This document shows positions 38,340 to 51,600 of a stretch of 64,000 nucleotides of DNA, one piece after another (the stretch's first letter is position 1; the number at the start of each line of letters is the position of its first letter). The DNA comes from Rhyzopertha dominica. Lineage: Eukaryota; Arthropoda; Insecta; Coleoptera; Bostrichidae. Both the position numbers and the translations under genes were made by a program. Below the pieces are notes generated by a model. The model was not told where the DNA came from. It worked only from the letters and a program-made list of their open reading frames with translations, and ran no database searches. The stretch spans positions 29,940,942-30,004,941 of the forward strand of contig QCXZ01000001.1 of NCBI GenBank assembly GCA_025024175.1, given 5' to 3'.

Positions 38340-38599
38340 TGTTTCAAACAATACTATCGCGCATCGGCTTTTCCTTTTGTTCAACAAGAAACGCATTCCA
38401 TGATACGGCAGCCAACAGGTGCGAATGTCCATCCGAATAAATGCCTCTCCTATTCATCCACTTAGAGCAGTGTGCCCGCATAAATGAGAACTTTGTATGT
38501 AACAGTCGCATAAAAAATTCATTATTCACCAACTAATTGCGAAGGTTTGCGAAATGTTTCTGTCGACAATGGCGGCAGTGTGTTTTCATTGTGCTGCAA
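38340..38599 (+). promoter_or_regulatory. Possible internal promoter and alternative first exon in intron 1
   Basis: This block is richer in CpG than the intron around it. It contains CAATGGCGGCAG (38568-38579), a YY1-type ATGGCGGC element often found just downstream of TATA-less starts. The ATGs at 38554 and 38569 share a frame running to a good donor, A|GTGAGT (38600). Spliced to 53948 this short frame would hit TGA at 53989-53991. That stop overlaps the in-frame ATG of exon 2 at 53988 as ATGA. The exon would then be a leader with a short upstream frame, and the protein would start MNNLAAG. All of this is inference from motifs; no transcript evidence is available. Confidence 0.25.
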
Positions 38600-40344
38600 G
38601 TGAGTAACTAAGCAGGAGTTCGCGAAATTATTGCGAATGCCAGTGGAATCAGTGGCATTACCAAGGTTTCTGGCTGGTAGCCGTCGTGACACGAATCTTA
38701 GTTCCTGTGTGGTATCGATTTAATACGTTTTCGGTCGATTTAGGTTCGAGTTGCGAAACAGCTTGTCGCAGAATTATGAGCTAGAACAAAAACTGGAAGT
38801 GTCCTTAGGCTAAGTAATAGTGGAAAATATGTTCGTAATATTTTTTAGTGAAGAAAAGGTATATTACTCGCGATCACTTTGTTAAGGCCAATTGAATTAC
38901 TGAATGCGTTTACAAAGGCACAGTACCTATATATTAAACGTTTTCTGTAAAACTAAAATATCTATACGATTTTCCATGAAACCTTAAGCTTACGTCATCA
39001 GGTGGTGTGAGGTCACTCGTTTTCCTTGTAGATGTGTCGGCCACATACAAAAAAGNAAAGCTAACCGCACAAATTGACATTTGCAGTTTGTGACTGGCAA
39101 GTTACAGACGACATTAATCGCGCCTAATATTTTTAAAAGAGATATATGATGGAAGAAATAACCATTTCCATTGCTCTGCAGCTTAACTTTTATGGCAATT
39201 TATCAGTAGTGGTTTTCAGAAAACCTGTTTGTGCTATGTTGAAAATCAGTTTTACACTATGCTGATGTATATGTTATGATTGTAACGAAACAAGTCATCG
39301 ATGATGTAACTTTAAACTTTCGTTTAAAACTATATACAAACATTTTGCCATTATTTTCGATTTTCTTCGATTAGAGTATTTTTAAGGATGCTAGTTTTTA
39401 TACCTAACGAACGCTTAATAAATTTAAGCAACTAGTTTCCAAAACACTTATCTACCCTGAAAGTGTTAGATAACTTTTTACATAGAGATAAACTAATAAA
39501 AATAACACAGACGTATCTTTTAAACAGCACTTTGTGAGCGAAGTGAAAGTGCCGAACACTTAAACAATAACAGCATTAGCAAATCGTCGAATTAAAACAG
39601 GAGCCCATTAAGTCTTGCAGTTGCTTGCGATAGCAAGAGTAAAGTACGGTTTCTAAATTGTAACTAGCATAGATTGCTTATGAAATATTACAATTTTTTG
39701 GCAACTTATCAATAATTATTTTCTACCTAAAAACATTTTATCCACTTCGACCAGTAGATTTCCAGCTACTAAAAAATCAATGTTGTTTTGAAATACTCCT
39801 ATTAGATCACCTTCAATTATAGTAGGTCACGTTCTTGAAGAATGTGGTATAAACAAGAATAATGTGTATAAATCCTGCGGATTTATAGTTTCTTTCATAT
39901 AGATAGGAAATTCCTTTTAACGCATCAATAACTCTTACGAATTGATACTGGTACCGAGGCGTCATATTGATCCATTTATACTAAAACGTTAAGAAAAATA
40001 GTCAATAGTAACATTAAATTCACTTTACATTGCATTGCAACAAGTAAATCCGCCTGCGAATACTAACAACAACGTAGAATAAGTTTAGATTAAATGTTCC
40101 AATAAATAAATTGTTTGGAATTCATTAATTTCCATAAATTTCTAATTATATAACATTGACTAGCAGTAATTTACTTTAAATAGTGTGTTATATGCGTCAA
40201 AAGCATATGGACAGTTGTAGGTTAAAATCACCATATATTTTAAATTCATGTCGGTATTATTTTAATTTGTCCCAGTAAAAGAACTTCTTTTTAATAAATA
40301 CAAATATGGATCATCTAATGGGTGTTAAGTGATAGACTTTTAAG

Positions 40345-40702
40345 TAGACTGCATGCAACAGAGATGAAATACTTGAGACGTGTTAAAGGGATGACTAGAA
40401 TGCACAGAATAAGAAACGACAGAGTCAGAGAAGAACTAGAAATAGAGTCGATTAAACAAACTATTGAAGAGAATAAATTAAAGTGGTTCGGGCACTTGGT
40501 GAGAATGAACGAGGAAAGACCAGCAAAACTAGTGTGGGAGGCAAAAGTACAAGGAAAGAAAAGAAGAGGAAGACCGCAGAAGACATGAAACATGACAGTG
40601 GCCGAGGCCTTGAGGAAGAGAAACCTCACCTGGGACGAAGCTAGAAGAATAGCAAAGGACAGGACTAAGTGGAAGAAAATAGTACAAAAGATAGTAAACT
40701 AG
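40345..40702 (+). pseudogene. Non-LTR retrotransposon RT C-terminus with one nonsense codon
   Basis: The frame reads RLHATEMKYLRRVKGMTR, then RIRNDRVREELEI, then LKWFGHLVRM, then KKRRGRPQKT. It stops at TGA (40586-40588) where the family has Trp (RGRPxxxW). It then continues in the same frame through ALRKRNLTWDEARRIAKDR and KWKKIV to TAG at 40700-40702. The L-x-W-x-G-H-x-x-R-M and G-R-P blocks and the terminal DR-x-x-W mark the tail of the insect non-LTR polyprotein family often labelled endonuclease-reverse transcriptase (RTE/CR1-like). One nonsense change and no frameshift make this copy much younger than 2230-2640. The upstream RT and endonuclease are absent, as in 5'-truncated insertions. 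Confidence 0.75.
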
Positions 40703-40854
40703 TGAGAGACACTGCATACCTTTACACCTTACGGGTAAAAAAAGGAATCTGATTATATATGTCAAAATTCAAACACCTCGCGAAAAGACGGTTACTAACA
40801 AGCAATAGACAAATACTAAAAAACAAATGTATTTGTCTTCTTTGTAGAAAATCA

Positions 40855-41210
40855 AATCCATGATTCCAAATGTGTAGACGAGATATGAAAGACAGCGTCG
40901 TAATCCTTTTGCACGATAACGCTTGATCGCATAAAGCAGTGTCCGTCAAAGGAGTTCGTGAGAACTGCCGTGAAATTCCCCCNCATCCNCCGTGTAGTCC
41001 TGACATGAGTCCTCCAAATTTTGTTCTGTTCCGCCAGTGGAAAGGAGAATTCCGTGAAGTCCGATTTATCGACTTGGAAGGATAAAAGCCCTGCAACAGC
41101 ATATGCATTCCAACTGCTGAAACATGGCAAAAAAAGGCGTATTTAACGACATTATATTACTGCTTAGGCGATGGCAACGTGCTTTGGATATGTAAGGGGA
41201 TTATATAAAA
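40855..41210 (+). pseudogene. mariner-like transposase fossil
   Basis: On the plus strand SVVILLHDNA (about 40894-40923) is followed by a stop where the family usually has Arg or Pro. Later in the same frame, HPPCSPDMSPPNFVLFRQW (about 40984-41040) contains the third catalytic Asp. The end WQRALDM-stop-GDYIK (about 41171-41209) matches the family's RW..C....GDYVEK. The spacing between the second and third Asp is shorter than mariner's D34D, implying an in-frame deletion. Two N positions lie at 40983 and 40989. It begins only about 150 bp after the RT fragment on the same strand and is a different lineage from the fossil at 12690-13310. The minus-strand frames here are antisense. Confidence 0.7.
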
Positions 41211-42523
41211 CGACTTTATGGTCATTTTTTAAAATTACGTTTCATTTGCGGACTGTGTTTTTGTGTGCAGGAATTTTGACATTACCCTCGTATATGGCCA
41301 ATGACGGGAGCACCAGATAACGAGTAAGACGTGTCGAGACAGACCAGTATAATATGTAACATGTAATATTCAAGTATAAATTCAAGATGACCCAGCATTG
41401 CAGTGCTGACTAGAAGAAACAAGAAGAGGAGGAATCTCAAGCATTAAAAATGGTAAATGTTTATGAATACATCTGTAGAAAAACGGATTCAAAAGATGGA
41501 TAGTGTAGAAATAGAAAGTTTTGTAGTAACTATGAACACACTGAAGAACGATGGGTATTAAAGGTGTTCATATAAATAACAACTGTCCTATTGCAGTTTG
41601 CAAAAAAATTTATAAAGACTTCTCATATGTAGTTACAAAAGTTGTCTCGGGTTAATAAGTTCTGAGGAACTATTTTCCATGCATATACATAACTTGGTGC
41701 AACTGCCACCAGCTAGATAGACATTGAAATTCTGTCGCGACGAATTTTAACTCCATCACGGCCAACAAACTTCCAAAGTAGTAACACGTTTAACGTAATT
41801 CGCGAAAGTAGGACACCGCACAACACTGCTGATCGATAGTTTTCCCAGCAACGTAGCAACGAAAACTCACCTTGAGAACAGCCAGGCTCGCATCAAGTAC
41901 ACGACGCATTATGTTTAATAAAATGAATCTTGTTCCATTACGACGTCGAGCGAGAGTATGTGGTGACGATGCCAAACGGGTTTTGCGGATTGTTAAGATG
42001 TAGCGGTGTCGTCCCAGAAACGAGATTTGCTTGATAAACTTTCACGGCGAGGGAAATCGACGTAGTTAATCAGTTATCGGTGGTTGGGCTTGTTAGAGTG
42101 TAACTTGTAAGATCGTTCCCGATAGTAATGATGAGATGTCTACCATCTAGTATGAATAGTAGGAGTAGGTAGCTACCCTTTTAGACATGTCTGTTTAAAA
42201 CGCGAATAGTTTATTGAATTCCACCATTAATACCACAAATTTGGTTGTATTTTTCCATTTCATTATTGTTCATATTTCCCAATTANCTCTANAAACCCCA
42301 GTTTACTTATCTTTATGGTGACATTATTTTTGAGAAGTGTATGTTGTANTTGTGGATTATTCGAACNGCACGCTACAACATTGAGGATCACTCTGCAATG
42401 CAGGATCTAGTTCTTTGTGTAGATTTTATGATATTAACGTCTTTAACCATGTGATCAGATCATGAAAACACTCGTATAAGTCCGCGTTTGGAGACTGTTG
42501 TTTTTTTTTTGTGTAAATTGTAG

Positions 42524-42630
42524 AATTTGGTGTTGAAAATGTACTGAAGAAAATTACTGGAACTGAAGATAGTAATTTGGCTGCTAGTTTGGCAGATTTA
42601 GTAGGGGCTTTGTTTTCTGCTTTGGCATAA
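42524..42630 (+). other. Possible small exon or coding relic, unrecognised
   Basis: A long T-tract ending AAATTGTAG (42501-42523) is followed by a 34-codon stop-free run (VENVLKKITGTED...SLADLVGALFSALA) ending in TAA at 42628-42630. Local composition is more protein-like than nearby frames, with Ala/Leu-rich amphipathic character. I do not recognise it. It could be a nested terminal exon, a transposon relic or chance. Confidence 0.2.
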
Positions 42631-45600
42631 TCATAATTTGCCTACACAGATTCTTTAATTATTATAGTTTCGTTAGAGTTACATGTATTATATTACTCTA
42701 GCTTACTTACAAGTTTAGAGTAAAAATTGTTTGAAGTAATGTTACCTTTGACAGAGCTAATAAAGTCATAACACAACCTAAACAAGAACAAAAACACGAA
42801 TCAATCTTTGCTGCAGTTGCATTTTTATCATTCTGTAAACATTGATTTATTATGAACAGGTAATCCAAAATGGAAGTACGAGCTAGCATTACATTTTCGG
42901 AATATTGAGAACGCTGGTAACTGAAATTATCTTTATTTGCCTCCCATCTTTGATAAAAATTTGTGTCCTTATCTCCACCCAGCTTATCTTGAGGCAGGCA
43001 AAGCCAGTTTTACACAGTTGCCGCGGTGGCTTCCTAATGATGCGCAAGTTGATCATTTTGTGTATTCAAATATTTAACCAAATGATTTCGATAAGACGAA
43101 CTGGTATATTAGTTGCTGCTGATATGGCGTAATCATGTTTGGTTTGCTTTATCTGCCATAAAACATGTAAATTACTGCGAGAACGATTTATGATTGTGTA
43201 TAGCTGCTCTTTACACGAGATAACAACAAACTTTGTATTCATTTCAATCAACAGACCAGGGAGTAATTGTCAAACTGATTGTTTTTCTTCCGAACCACGT
43301 GAAGTATTTTTCACTTTTTAGCGGTTAAAAATATAATTTTTTGGATTCTTCTAATAGGGATGCCAAGGCTACACCATTTATAACACACTTCGGTAACGTA
43401 AGGATATGTTGTTTTATTAGTAGTTGTAGATGTGATGATGACATGATAAATTCTAAAATAACAGAGATAGGTTTATTAGGAGACCAAACCATTACAAATT
43501 ACGTAAGTAATATACATCTTCTACATAAGTTTTTAAATATATTTAACTATGCACACAAGCAAGCAAGTAGTAAACTTAAACTACCTTCAAATGCTTAAAA
43601 AATTAAAAATAATACGAGAGAACTAGTTATTCGACAGTAGTGATAAGCGACACACTTCATTGTCGGAAAAATCGTTATAGGTTTTGCATTTTTTGTACGA
43701 TAGTTAATATACTGTATCTACCATTGTGGTTTTTACATTGAATTCAGTAGAACTAACTTATACAGACGATCGCGCTCCAGGTCACTTTAAATGGCAGGAA
43801 AGCATACCAAAGTTTGCAAGCTTTCGTTAATTAATTTTATCATTTGTGTAATAAACTAACGCAAAGACCTTCGATACAGTGTTAGACGGCGCGGCGTCTC
43901 TAGGTTTGTGAAATGACGTCGTCCTTTTTTTTTATAATAGTAGCTCAATATTGTTTTACTAAAATGAATTCCGATTCTCTGAATACCATAAGAATAAAAA
44001 AAAATTGATCGGTCTCAGAAGTTTTTTTTAATCACTTTATATGTAGTGAAAGTAGCATTGCTAGTACGATCCCGAGGTAACAAGTTTAATATCTGATAAC
44101 GAGTTAATATATTGTTTATGACCAGGAACAACGAACGATGCGACAAATAAAGGTAACAGACACTCAAGTAAGGGACTATACAATCTCATTACATCTAATT
44201 TAGATATTAATCATAACATTTAGGCTCCACCAAAGGCTAGAGACATGCCTGCAGACATAATAGTTTACCACATATCAGTGCTGTCAGCACAAATATTACT
44301 TATGCTGTGCTGGTGGATTACCTTACAAAATCTAACGTATTCGCCGATTATAGCGAGTCCCACAGATTTTTGATGTATTTGTTCGATTTGCTGTTTGATA
44401 TTTTACACAAATTTGCATACATGATCTTAGAGACCTATGAAAGAGAATTTTATTTATTTATTTATTTACAGAGATATTTTATATATTTCTATACCAAGAG
44501 ACATTAGTACGGATAATTCTACTAAAGACAACGATCTTTGCCAACTTGCATGCTAGAAAAGTGGCTCTGTTCAGAAAGAAGTTCGAAATGTGATCGGTAG
44601 GTGACAGTAGCTTAGAAGTGTATGATTTTTGCATTGCGTTTTATGGGAAATCTGGCTTAATAACGCATAATTTTTTCAGTTTAAAACGATTTAGTTATTC
44701 TCGTATTGAAAACGTTGCAATGTTGTTTACATAAATATTAGTTTTATATGTATTTTTTGTTAACATTCGATTTAACGAAATTTACGATCGCGCAGAGGAG
44801 TGAAATAAGTAAATCTGTAGTAGACATAAATTTCTTAATTGATATATTGTTCTTATGCAGTAATTTTATACTTATGACATTAAATTGAATGGTTGGTATG
44901 TATTTGCAGTTTTATTACCTGAAATGAAAATAAAAACCCTTCAAATTCATACGTCATTTTATTATTTTTGTAAGTCGGCCGTGTAGTATTTTCATATCCG
45001 ATGTTTAGGCGTGTTTTCTCCTTTTTAATTATGTAACTAATTTTTGGCGTAAGATTTACAAGGGGAGTGAAAATGTTCACTTAGTAACCGAAAGTGCTAT
45101 GCTCATTAACTTTGATTTTCCATTTCTTTTCATATATTTATTGTATCGTCATATATTATTCTACATTATGGTGGAAAACGTATGTTCTTCCAAACTGGCT
45201 TACGCTGTATTTTGAGTATGAAGCTAGATAGTTCTAGTCTGTGTAATTGTTCTAACAATTGAGGGATAGTGTTGTAATTTTTAAGGCAAAATAATCATCA
45301 ACTATCGTCTTGCATCAAACTACTTAACTTAGCTCTATACAAGACGTTTATTAATCGGAACTTCTAAACAAATTAAAGCGGTAAAGCTTTTAGTATGTTC
45401 TTTAATCTTTGAGCACAGACTTCACTCTACACGAAGTTCGTACTCTTATTAAATTTTTACCATCACGCCACAGCATTCTCATGCGCTTTTTGAATAATTG
45501 TTATTGATTTAGTTTCATTTTAATACAGTTTTAAAATCTATTTGTATTTGGTAAAATCCTATTCGGAAAATTTCATTAATCCTGGTTTTCAACGCTGGTA

Positions 45601-46949
45601 TTTTGAAGCATTCGCTCTAGATCACCCGGATCATCAGCTATTTTAAGACAAAAAAGTCTTTGGCAGCGTAAGACCACATAAGGCGGCACACCAACAAATT
45701 ATGAACTTGCTTGCAGATATAAATAGAAGGTTGGGACGCAGTGCGTTTCTAAATCAAGTCCGAGTTCAATTAATGCAATAGATTTATGCAAACATCTGCT
45801 GCGAGATTTCTCATCGCATTGTTTCACTTGCGCATGAATACATTATTGGCGATAGACTTCCTCGTTATAAAAGTTCATTGTCGATTGCAGGCTTAAGATG
45901 TCATTGGCAGTGAAACCAAACACGTGGTATGATCTTATTACGTGTAATCCGCTAAACGTGCTTTTCCAGGAAGCTAATGCAGGTGCATTACTAAAGACGG
46001 ATAATAATTATGTCGTGCTTTAAAAAAATGCGCAGTTCTCGTCTATATAGTATCGTGTTTGTAACAAATGCCGAAGCCGTATCGTTGCCTTTTTCTAGTG
46101 CAATGGTAGACCGATCGCGGTTAACTCATTTTAGTGCAATTGACGTTAGGAAACCGATATTGGGTTATTATTACCTTGACATGGCTGGTTTTTTTTAAAG
46201 AAATTTCTGCCACGAACAGTGTTTTCAGATTAGTTGCGTTTTTACTATGACGTTTGTTGAGGCGGGCTTGTTATTATAATGCAACAGACCATCGAAGACG
46301 TGGTAATGATCCTATGTTTATTATACTTACAAGGAACATGAAATGTCTAATTAACAGAATGATTTAAGGCTATTACTTCAGGTATAAAGTTTGGGCACGC
46401 AAGGAATAAAGTTCCATTATCACAGTCACGCTTGAGAAGTTTAGTTCGTCATTCACGTTTGTCGTAAAAATTAATGTCTGATATATGTAGAGATTGAAAC
46501 ATTCTGAATATTATTACCAGAACGAAAACTTGCATTACAAATTACGTGAGAATATCATGGAATAACTATTTCTTGTTAGTATATAGGAGCTGCTATTATC
46601 CATTATTTTGGTCGGTTAAATTTTCCATCAGGAAAATTATTCGTTTTGTTTGCAACTGTGTACTAATCAATTTTTCAATTGGACTAGCAGGTTGGGTATC
46701 ATAAGTTCCCGAGGCTCTAAGATTATAAATAAAAATAAAATCACAAGGTGCTTAAGTTTGGTAACCCATTTGTTTATTTTTTTATTTGCTTATGTCAAAA
46801 TGATGTGATTGAGTTGGCGGTGGTCGTGGCGATTTTTTCTTCGCTCACGTTTCGCCCACTGACATTAAAGTGTTAGTTTGGTGCGCGATTCCATGAGCGA
46901 CGTATCCGTACTTCTTGTTAGCCGAGTGAGATGTGAAGCCCTGGATAGT

Positions 46950-47270
46950 TAAAAATTGATTACTTTTATTGAAGAACACTATGGTGGCAATAATTCTATG
47001 TTCTGGTCAGACTTTGCGTCCTATCATTATCCAAGACAAATTCATGTTTGGCTAGTAGACCACGATACGAAAACAAACTTTCCTACAGGCTCGTTCCATA
47101 GAAGATTTTGGGGCACTCTTATTTCGAAAAATTCAAGATGTTGAATAGGAAACCCTAAAACTTTGACTCAGAATATTAAGAAAACTGAGAGGTTTGTATG
47201 TCACCCAAAAGTTAATGAGAGATGCTCTTTGAAAGTTTCACTTGGTGTACGACCAAAGGCCCGTTTTGTT
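46950..47270 (+). pseudogene. Tc1/mariner-superfamily transposase fossil
   Basis: The 62-codon frame at 46956-47144 reads MITFIEEHYGG, then MFWSDFASYHYP, then WLVDHDTKTNFPTGS, then FWGTLISK. The FW-x-D-x-A-S-x-H-Y block carries the second catalytic Asp of a Tc1/mariner group whose members read FWPDLASSHY, followed by RPIENFW around the third acidic residue. Here the RPIE part is replaced by HRRFWG, so the third acidic residue is lost. After the stop the frame continues with TLTQNIKKTERF...VNERCSL, fitting the family's C-terminal helices. The N-terminal DNA-binding part is not recognisable. Confidence 0.65.
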
Positions 47271-48589
47271 TAGTTCTGTTTTTGTAGTTGTTTACAGAAC
47301 AATTATTTACCATTTATTATTAATTAAATGCATGTCCTAGAGGAAAGAATGCTTTTAAAATTTGTATCAAAGCTTATGACACGTACGTTACAAGAGTAAA
47401 AGGAGCATAAGTTTACATGCATAAAAAACACCAAATTAACTTTAAGGCAGTTTTTAGTAGTTACAAAAATTTGCAGCATCATGATATGGCTGAAATGACA
47501 TGGATATTAGTTTAATCATTCTCTTGAATCTACTACCTAAACAAAATCTACCAATTCGTCCAACATAATTGCAGCCATAATTCGCTAGGCTATACAGAGA
47601 TGTGCAAAGTGTTAAAGTAGAATTAGTATTTTAAATTGATATAACTATCGTGGGTGGCTCACATTGAATGCAATGTCCCCTTATTATATAAATATTAGCC
47701 CGGTAAGAATCCTGTTACTGGGAAAACCTAATCAAAACCTTTTACTCTCTCAAAACACATTAAAAAGTGTAAAGTCCAATATTTACGGCTTCACTGCCAA
47801 CGTTTGTTGCACAAATTTTTACTATAATAACGAGTGCCGGCAGTTGAGGTTTGGAACTAAATTACTACTCAAGAGAATGTGTAAGAAAATCCGAAGCGTG
47901 ACGGTTACGAATCCGGCAATTCCAGACCGCAAGCCTTTTACGTGGAGAGGAAAAAAAAGAAGGAAAAAGGGAAGGGAAAGTGTAAGTGGAGGCTAATGGA
48001 ATTGTGATTGCCATATATAGGTAATTAAGGATTATGAATTGCAGTCCTCTTATTATGCTGCAAGAGCTACTCTTTAATAGGTAAATGATTTCTCCTAGAT
48101 AAGTTATCCTTTGTGGACAAACAACAAACTCTTAAGGGTTTAACATTAAATATTGGTACCGTTAAGTGATTAATGTATTCATTTGTACAACTTACATCAT
48201 ACTATACGTTTTACATTGTAATCTGCATAATTATAAAATTATCTAAAGGTCGCACTCGAATTTTATACCAAGTTGATGCCGACCATGAGACGATTTTACT
48301 AATCCTTTTGAAGTTTTGTTGCAGTTAACTATTAGTGTATTATAACTGCACTAAAGCGTTTATCCAGCATTATCTATTTTCATTGGTTTACACTGGTTTA
48401 ATGTTTAGGGTTCGTAGATAATGACGACGGGGTTGCATTAGTCCTTAAGTACAGATATACACTAAATTTCCTACATAACTAGTTCAATATACTACTATAT
48501 AAAACACTGTTCCCCACGCATCAGCACTTAAAGCACTATAGAATAATTGGACCGCCCCCTTTCTTTTTTAGCGATCGACAAACACTCCC

Positions 48590-48660
48590 GAATAATCTGG
48601 AAGCACTTTCGAGAGCATTCGGCTGATCGATAATGCTCGAATGTACCAGAACATTACTCG
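48590..48660. repeat. Imperfect dyad TTCGAGAGCATT / AATGCTCGAATG
   Basis: TTTCGAGAGCATTCGGCTGA (48608-48627) is followed by TCGATAATGCTCGAATGT (48628-48645). The two halves are inverted copies with a small loop. GAA/TTC units are frequent across the site (TGGAAGCACTTTCGAGAGC). It resembles dyads in LTRs or heat-shock-type clusters, but the spacing does not fit a clean heat-shock element. Confidence 0.35.
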
Positions 48661-51600
48661 GGTAACAAACGTGGCCGTCGTCGGTCTGGTTATCTAATTC
48701 TCAGGCGCTAGCTAGGTTCAATATCACTATTACTGTAGGTAGTAGACTTTTGAGCGTATGGTTATTGATATTGCAAGATTGTAGCTGTTAAAGTAACGAG
48801 GACGTAATGTGGAATGGGCTGCATTTAATAAACAAGACAAGTTCAGGAAGGTTCGGTTACATGCAAATTGTTTACAAGCTTTATGTTCGACCGCTAAATG
48901 ATAATTGTGCTTAAAATAAGTGCTTCTCACTCACTGTGCTTCTTCTCAGTTGCAAATACGATACTCAACAGCCTTGACAACTGACATTGATCCAGCCATT
49001 GGTAGCTTCATTCGAATTTTAAGGGTAGATTAAGTAAAAAGTGATAGGAGGATAATATCCTACTTTACTGTCGCTAAACAGTTTCCTTAAACACGTGTTT
49101 ATGTTGCAATCGATCTTAAGAGTTATAATTTGAACATGATTTGTTAATAGCAAAAGCACAACCATCCACAAGCATACACTGCAAAATAAAGCCAATAACT
49201 AGTAGCCACTACGGCCTACTGCAAGCATCTTGATGATTGTAAATGGAAGAAGAAACCTTCCAGTAGCATAATAAATAACAATTAAAAGTTTTATTAAAAA
49301 GAACATTTTAAAACGATTAAAAACATCACATAACCAATAAAATAAAAATTAAATGGTGTCAAATTAAAATTAAGTGGTATTGGTGGGCACCTGCTGCGTC
49401 AGTTACTTATGTAATTAGTAAATTGACCGGTCTGATTTGCTAAAAATCATTCTCCATTTATTTAGATAGCCTTCGAAAATAATAGGATTATGATGTGATT
49501 AACGATTATCCTTGCCAAAATACTAACACCAGATTATTCTTGGAAAACTCCTGGAAAATGATGTTAATTAATAATTTTTCTTTTTAATAATGAGTGGACA
49601 TTTTATTTGTGTACGGTTTTAGTGATTGTATTGTACCTGCAGCAGTATATGAAGAAAGTTCGCTTAATCGAAGACTACCAAAAAGTGAAGGGATATGGGA
49701 TAGTGTCATAAGTCGTCTTAATTTGTAGAGTGCCTTTAGTAATGAAAATCGTCGCGATTAAAGATTGTCAAGCCAGTCAGGCAACTGGGCGTCTCATTAC
49801 ATCGTTAATGAATTTTTCCGATATAAGGAGTTACCGTTACCTGTTCAGGTCGGTCTACGGCTCCTGTGACCGACTGATGCAACTTCGCCTGTTACATCCC
49901 AGACAAAGAATTCAGCATTACATCGATCCCTAGTGAAACCATTAAGTGTTAAAAATCGTTTTCGANGAAATCTCACANTCCGCACCGCTAGACGTAAAAC
50001 TATGCGTAATAAGAATAAATATTTTACTATAACGGCAACNATTAATGAATGTTGCCACGAGCAACNTTGTGGTTTGGAAAGTAAGTAGGTTAGCAGTAAA
50101 CCGTGTAAGGCATGTGTGCAGGTAAAATTTTAGCAACTGCTGTCGTGTGATGATGATTTTATTCCCATCAACGTTTGCAGCGTATCAAAACATAATAAAA
50201 TAATTATGTCCGTACTTGGCCAGCTTCATTGCGGCAAAGATGGTGAACGGCTAACAGCTGTTGGTTTGTGAGGCTTAAAACTGTCGNTAAAATTGCCATC
50301 TTGACAAATCAAGAGCTCAGGATGTGGTCTTGCTAAACGTGCGGGCAGAGGATTTTAACGATCGTACTGACAGCACTTAATACTTTTAATAACCCTACTT
50401 CTGAGAGTTCTGGTTTATGTTTGTGTAGTTTTATGCTATGTAAATTTTTATGAGCTAAAACATTCGCAAATACGCTTTTTGCATAAATTAACAACAAATT
50501 TATCAAGCTTGGAAATGGAGAGGACTAATGATAAAGTGCTGTTATAAATGCAGAAAAAAAATAGTAGACAGGGTGCGAAATCATAGGTAAATACCATGTT
50601 ACTGGTATATTCATTAAGTTTAGGAAATTGTATCAGCGATAGAGATGCTTCCTGAAGCTTTGTACATGTTGTTCACACGTGTATTGAGTGTGATCTGAAA
50701 GCTTTAAAGTGTTTTACTTCAGAAACTTCAGATATAAAAAAAAACGAAATCGCAAAATCTCAAATTAGGGACTGTACTGGGCAACCTACAGCATTTCTTT
50801 TATTATAATAGATAGTTCACACGATCTGGAGAAGCTTTTTTTATTAGTTATTACATAGTTTTTTTGCTATAGGAGCTGCAGCCTAATCTTTCTTTGAATT
50901 GCTGTTCTGGTACAGTTTTTTCACTTTGCAGTTTCCCATCTCAAAAGTGGTTCAATGTGTGCTTGTTTAGTAAGCAACCGTGCCGAAAGCTCCCCGTTGC
51001 TTTATAACAGACTGCTTACAATCCTTTAAACTAACGATATGCTGTCTAGTATAATAATTCGGACCGTTCTGTTTTGTAAAAAGAATTGTGGGAGTTATGA
51101 TTCAAGAAGATGTGGTTACAACTCAAATAGTTTAAAGTTTTTTGCTTTTTTTAAGCAGGAACAATTTTTGATACCTTAATCTATTTTTAGATGACAACAA
51201 AGACCGATCCAATGTTTCTCACCACATCAAACAAAGTGAAATAGATATAAAGTTATGGAATCAAAGAGTACCGAAATGAACAACTTTTTCGACTCATCAA
51301 AAGTACCATGCAGTTTTTTTTTGGAACATGAAACTATTAGCTCGGTTCGATTTTGATAAATTTTTTGTATATTCTAAATCTACGTCTAAACATAAAAGCC
51401 TCATACCTTGCTACCAAACTACTTGGCACATAATTGCATATCTCCTACTTTCGTTTATTGATTCAGTCATCCATCCATACCAGTTCAATTACAAGCTTAT
51501 GTTTGCCAATCTGCTATCTTTGGGAGCACCTAAATGGCGATCATCAGTAAGATTTGTCGGTTATTTGGTTGTTACGTCTTTTATGTAAACCTGTTACTGT

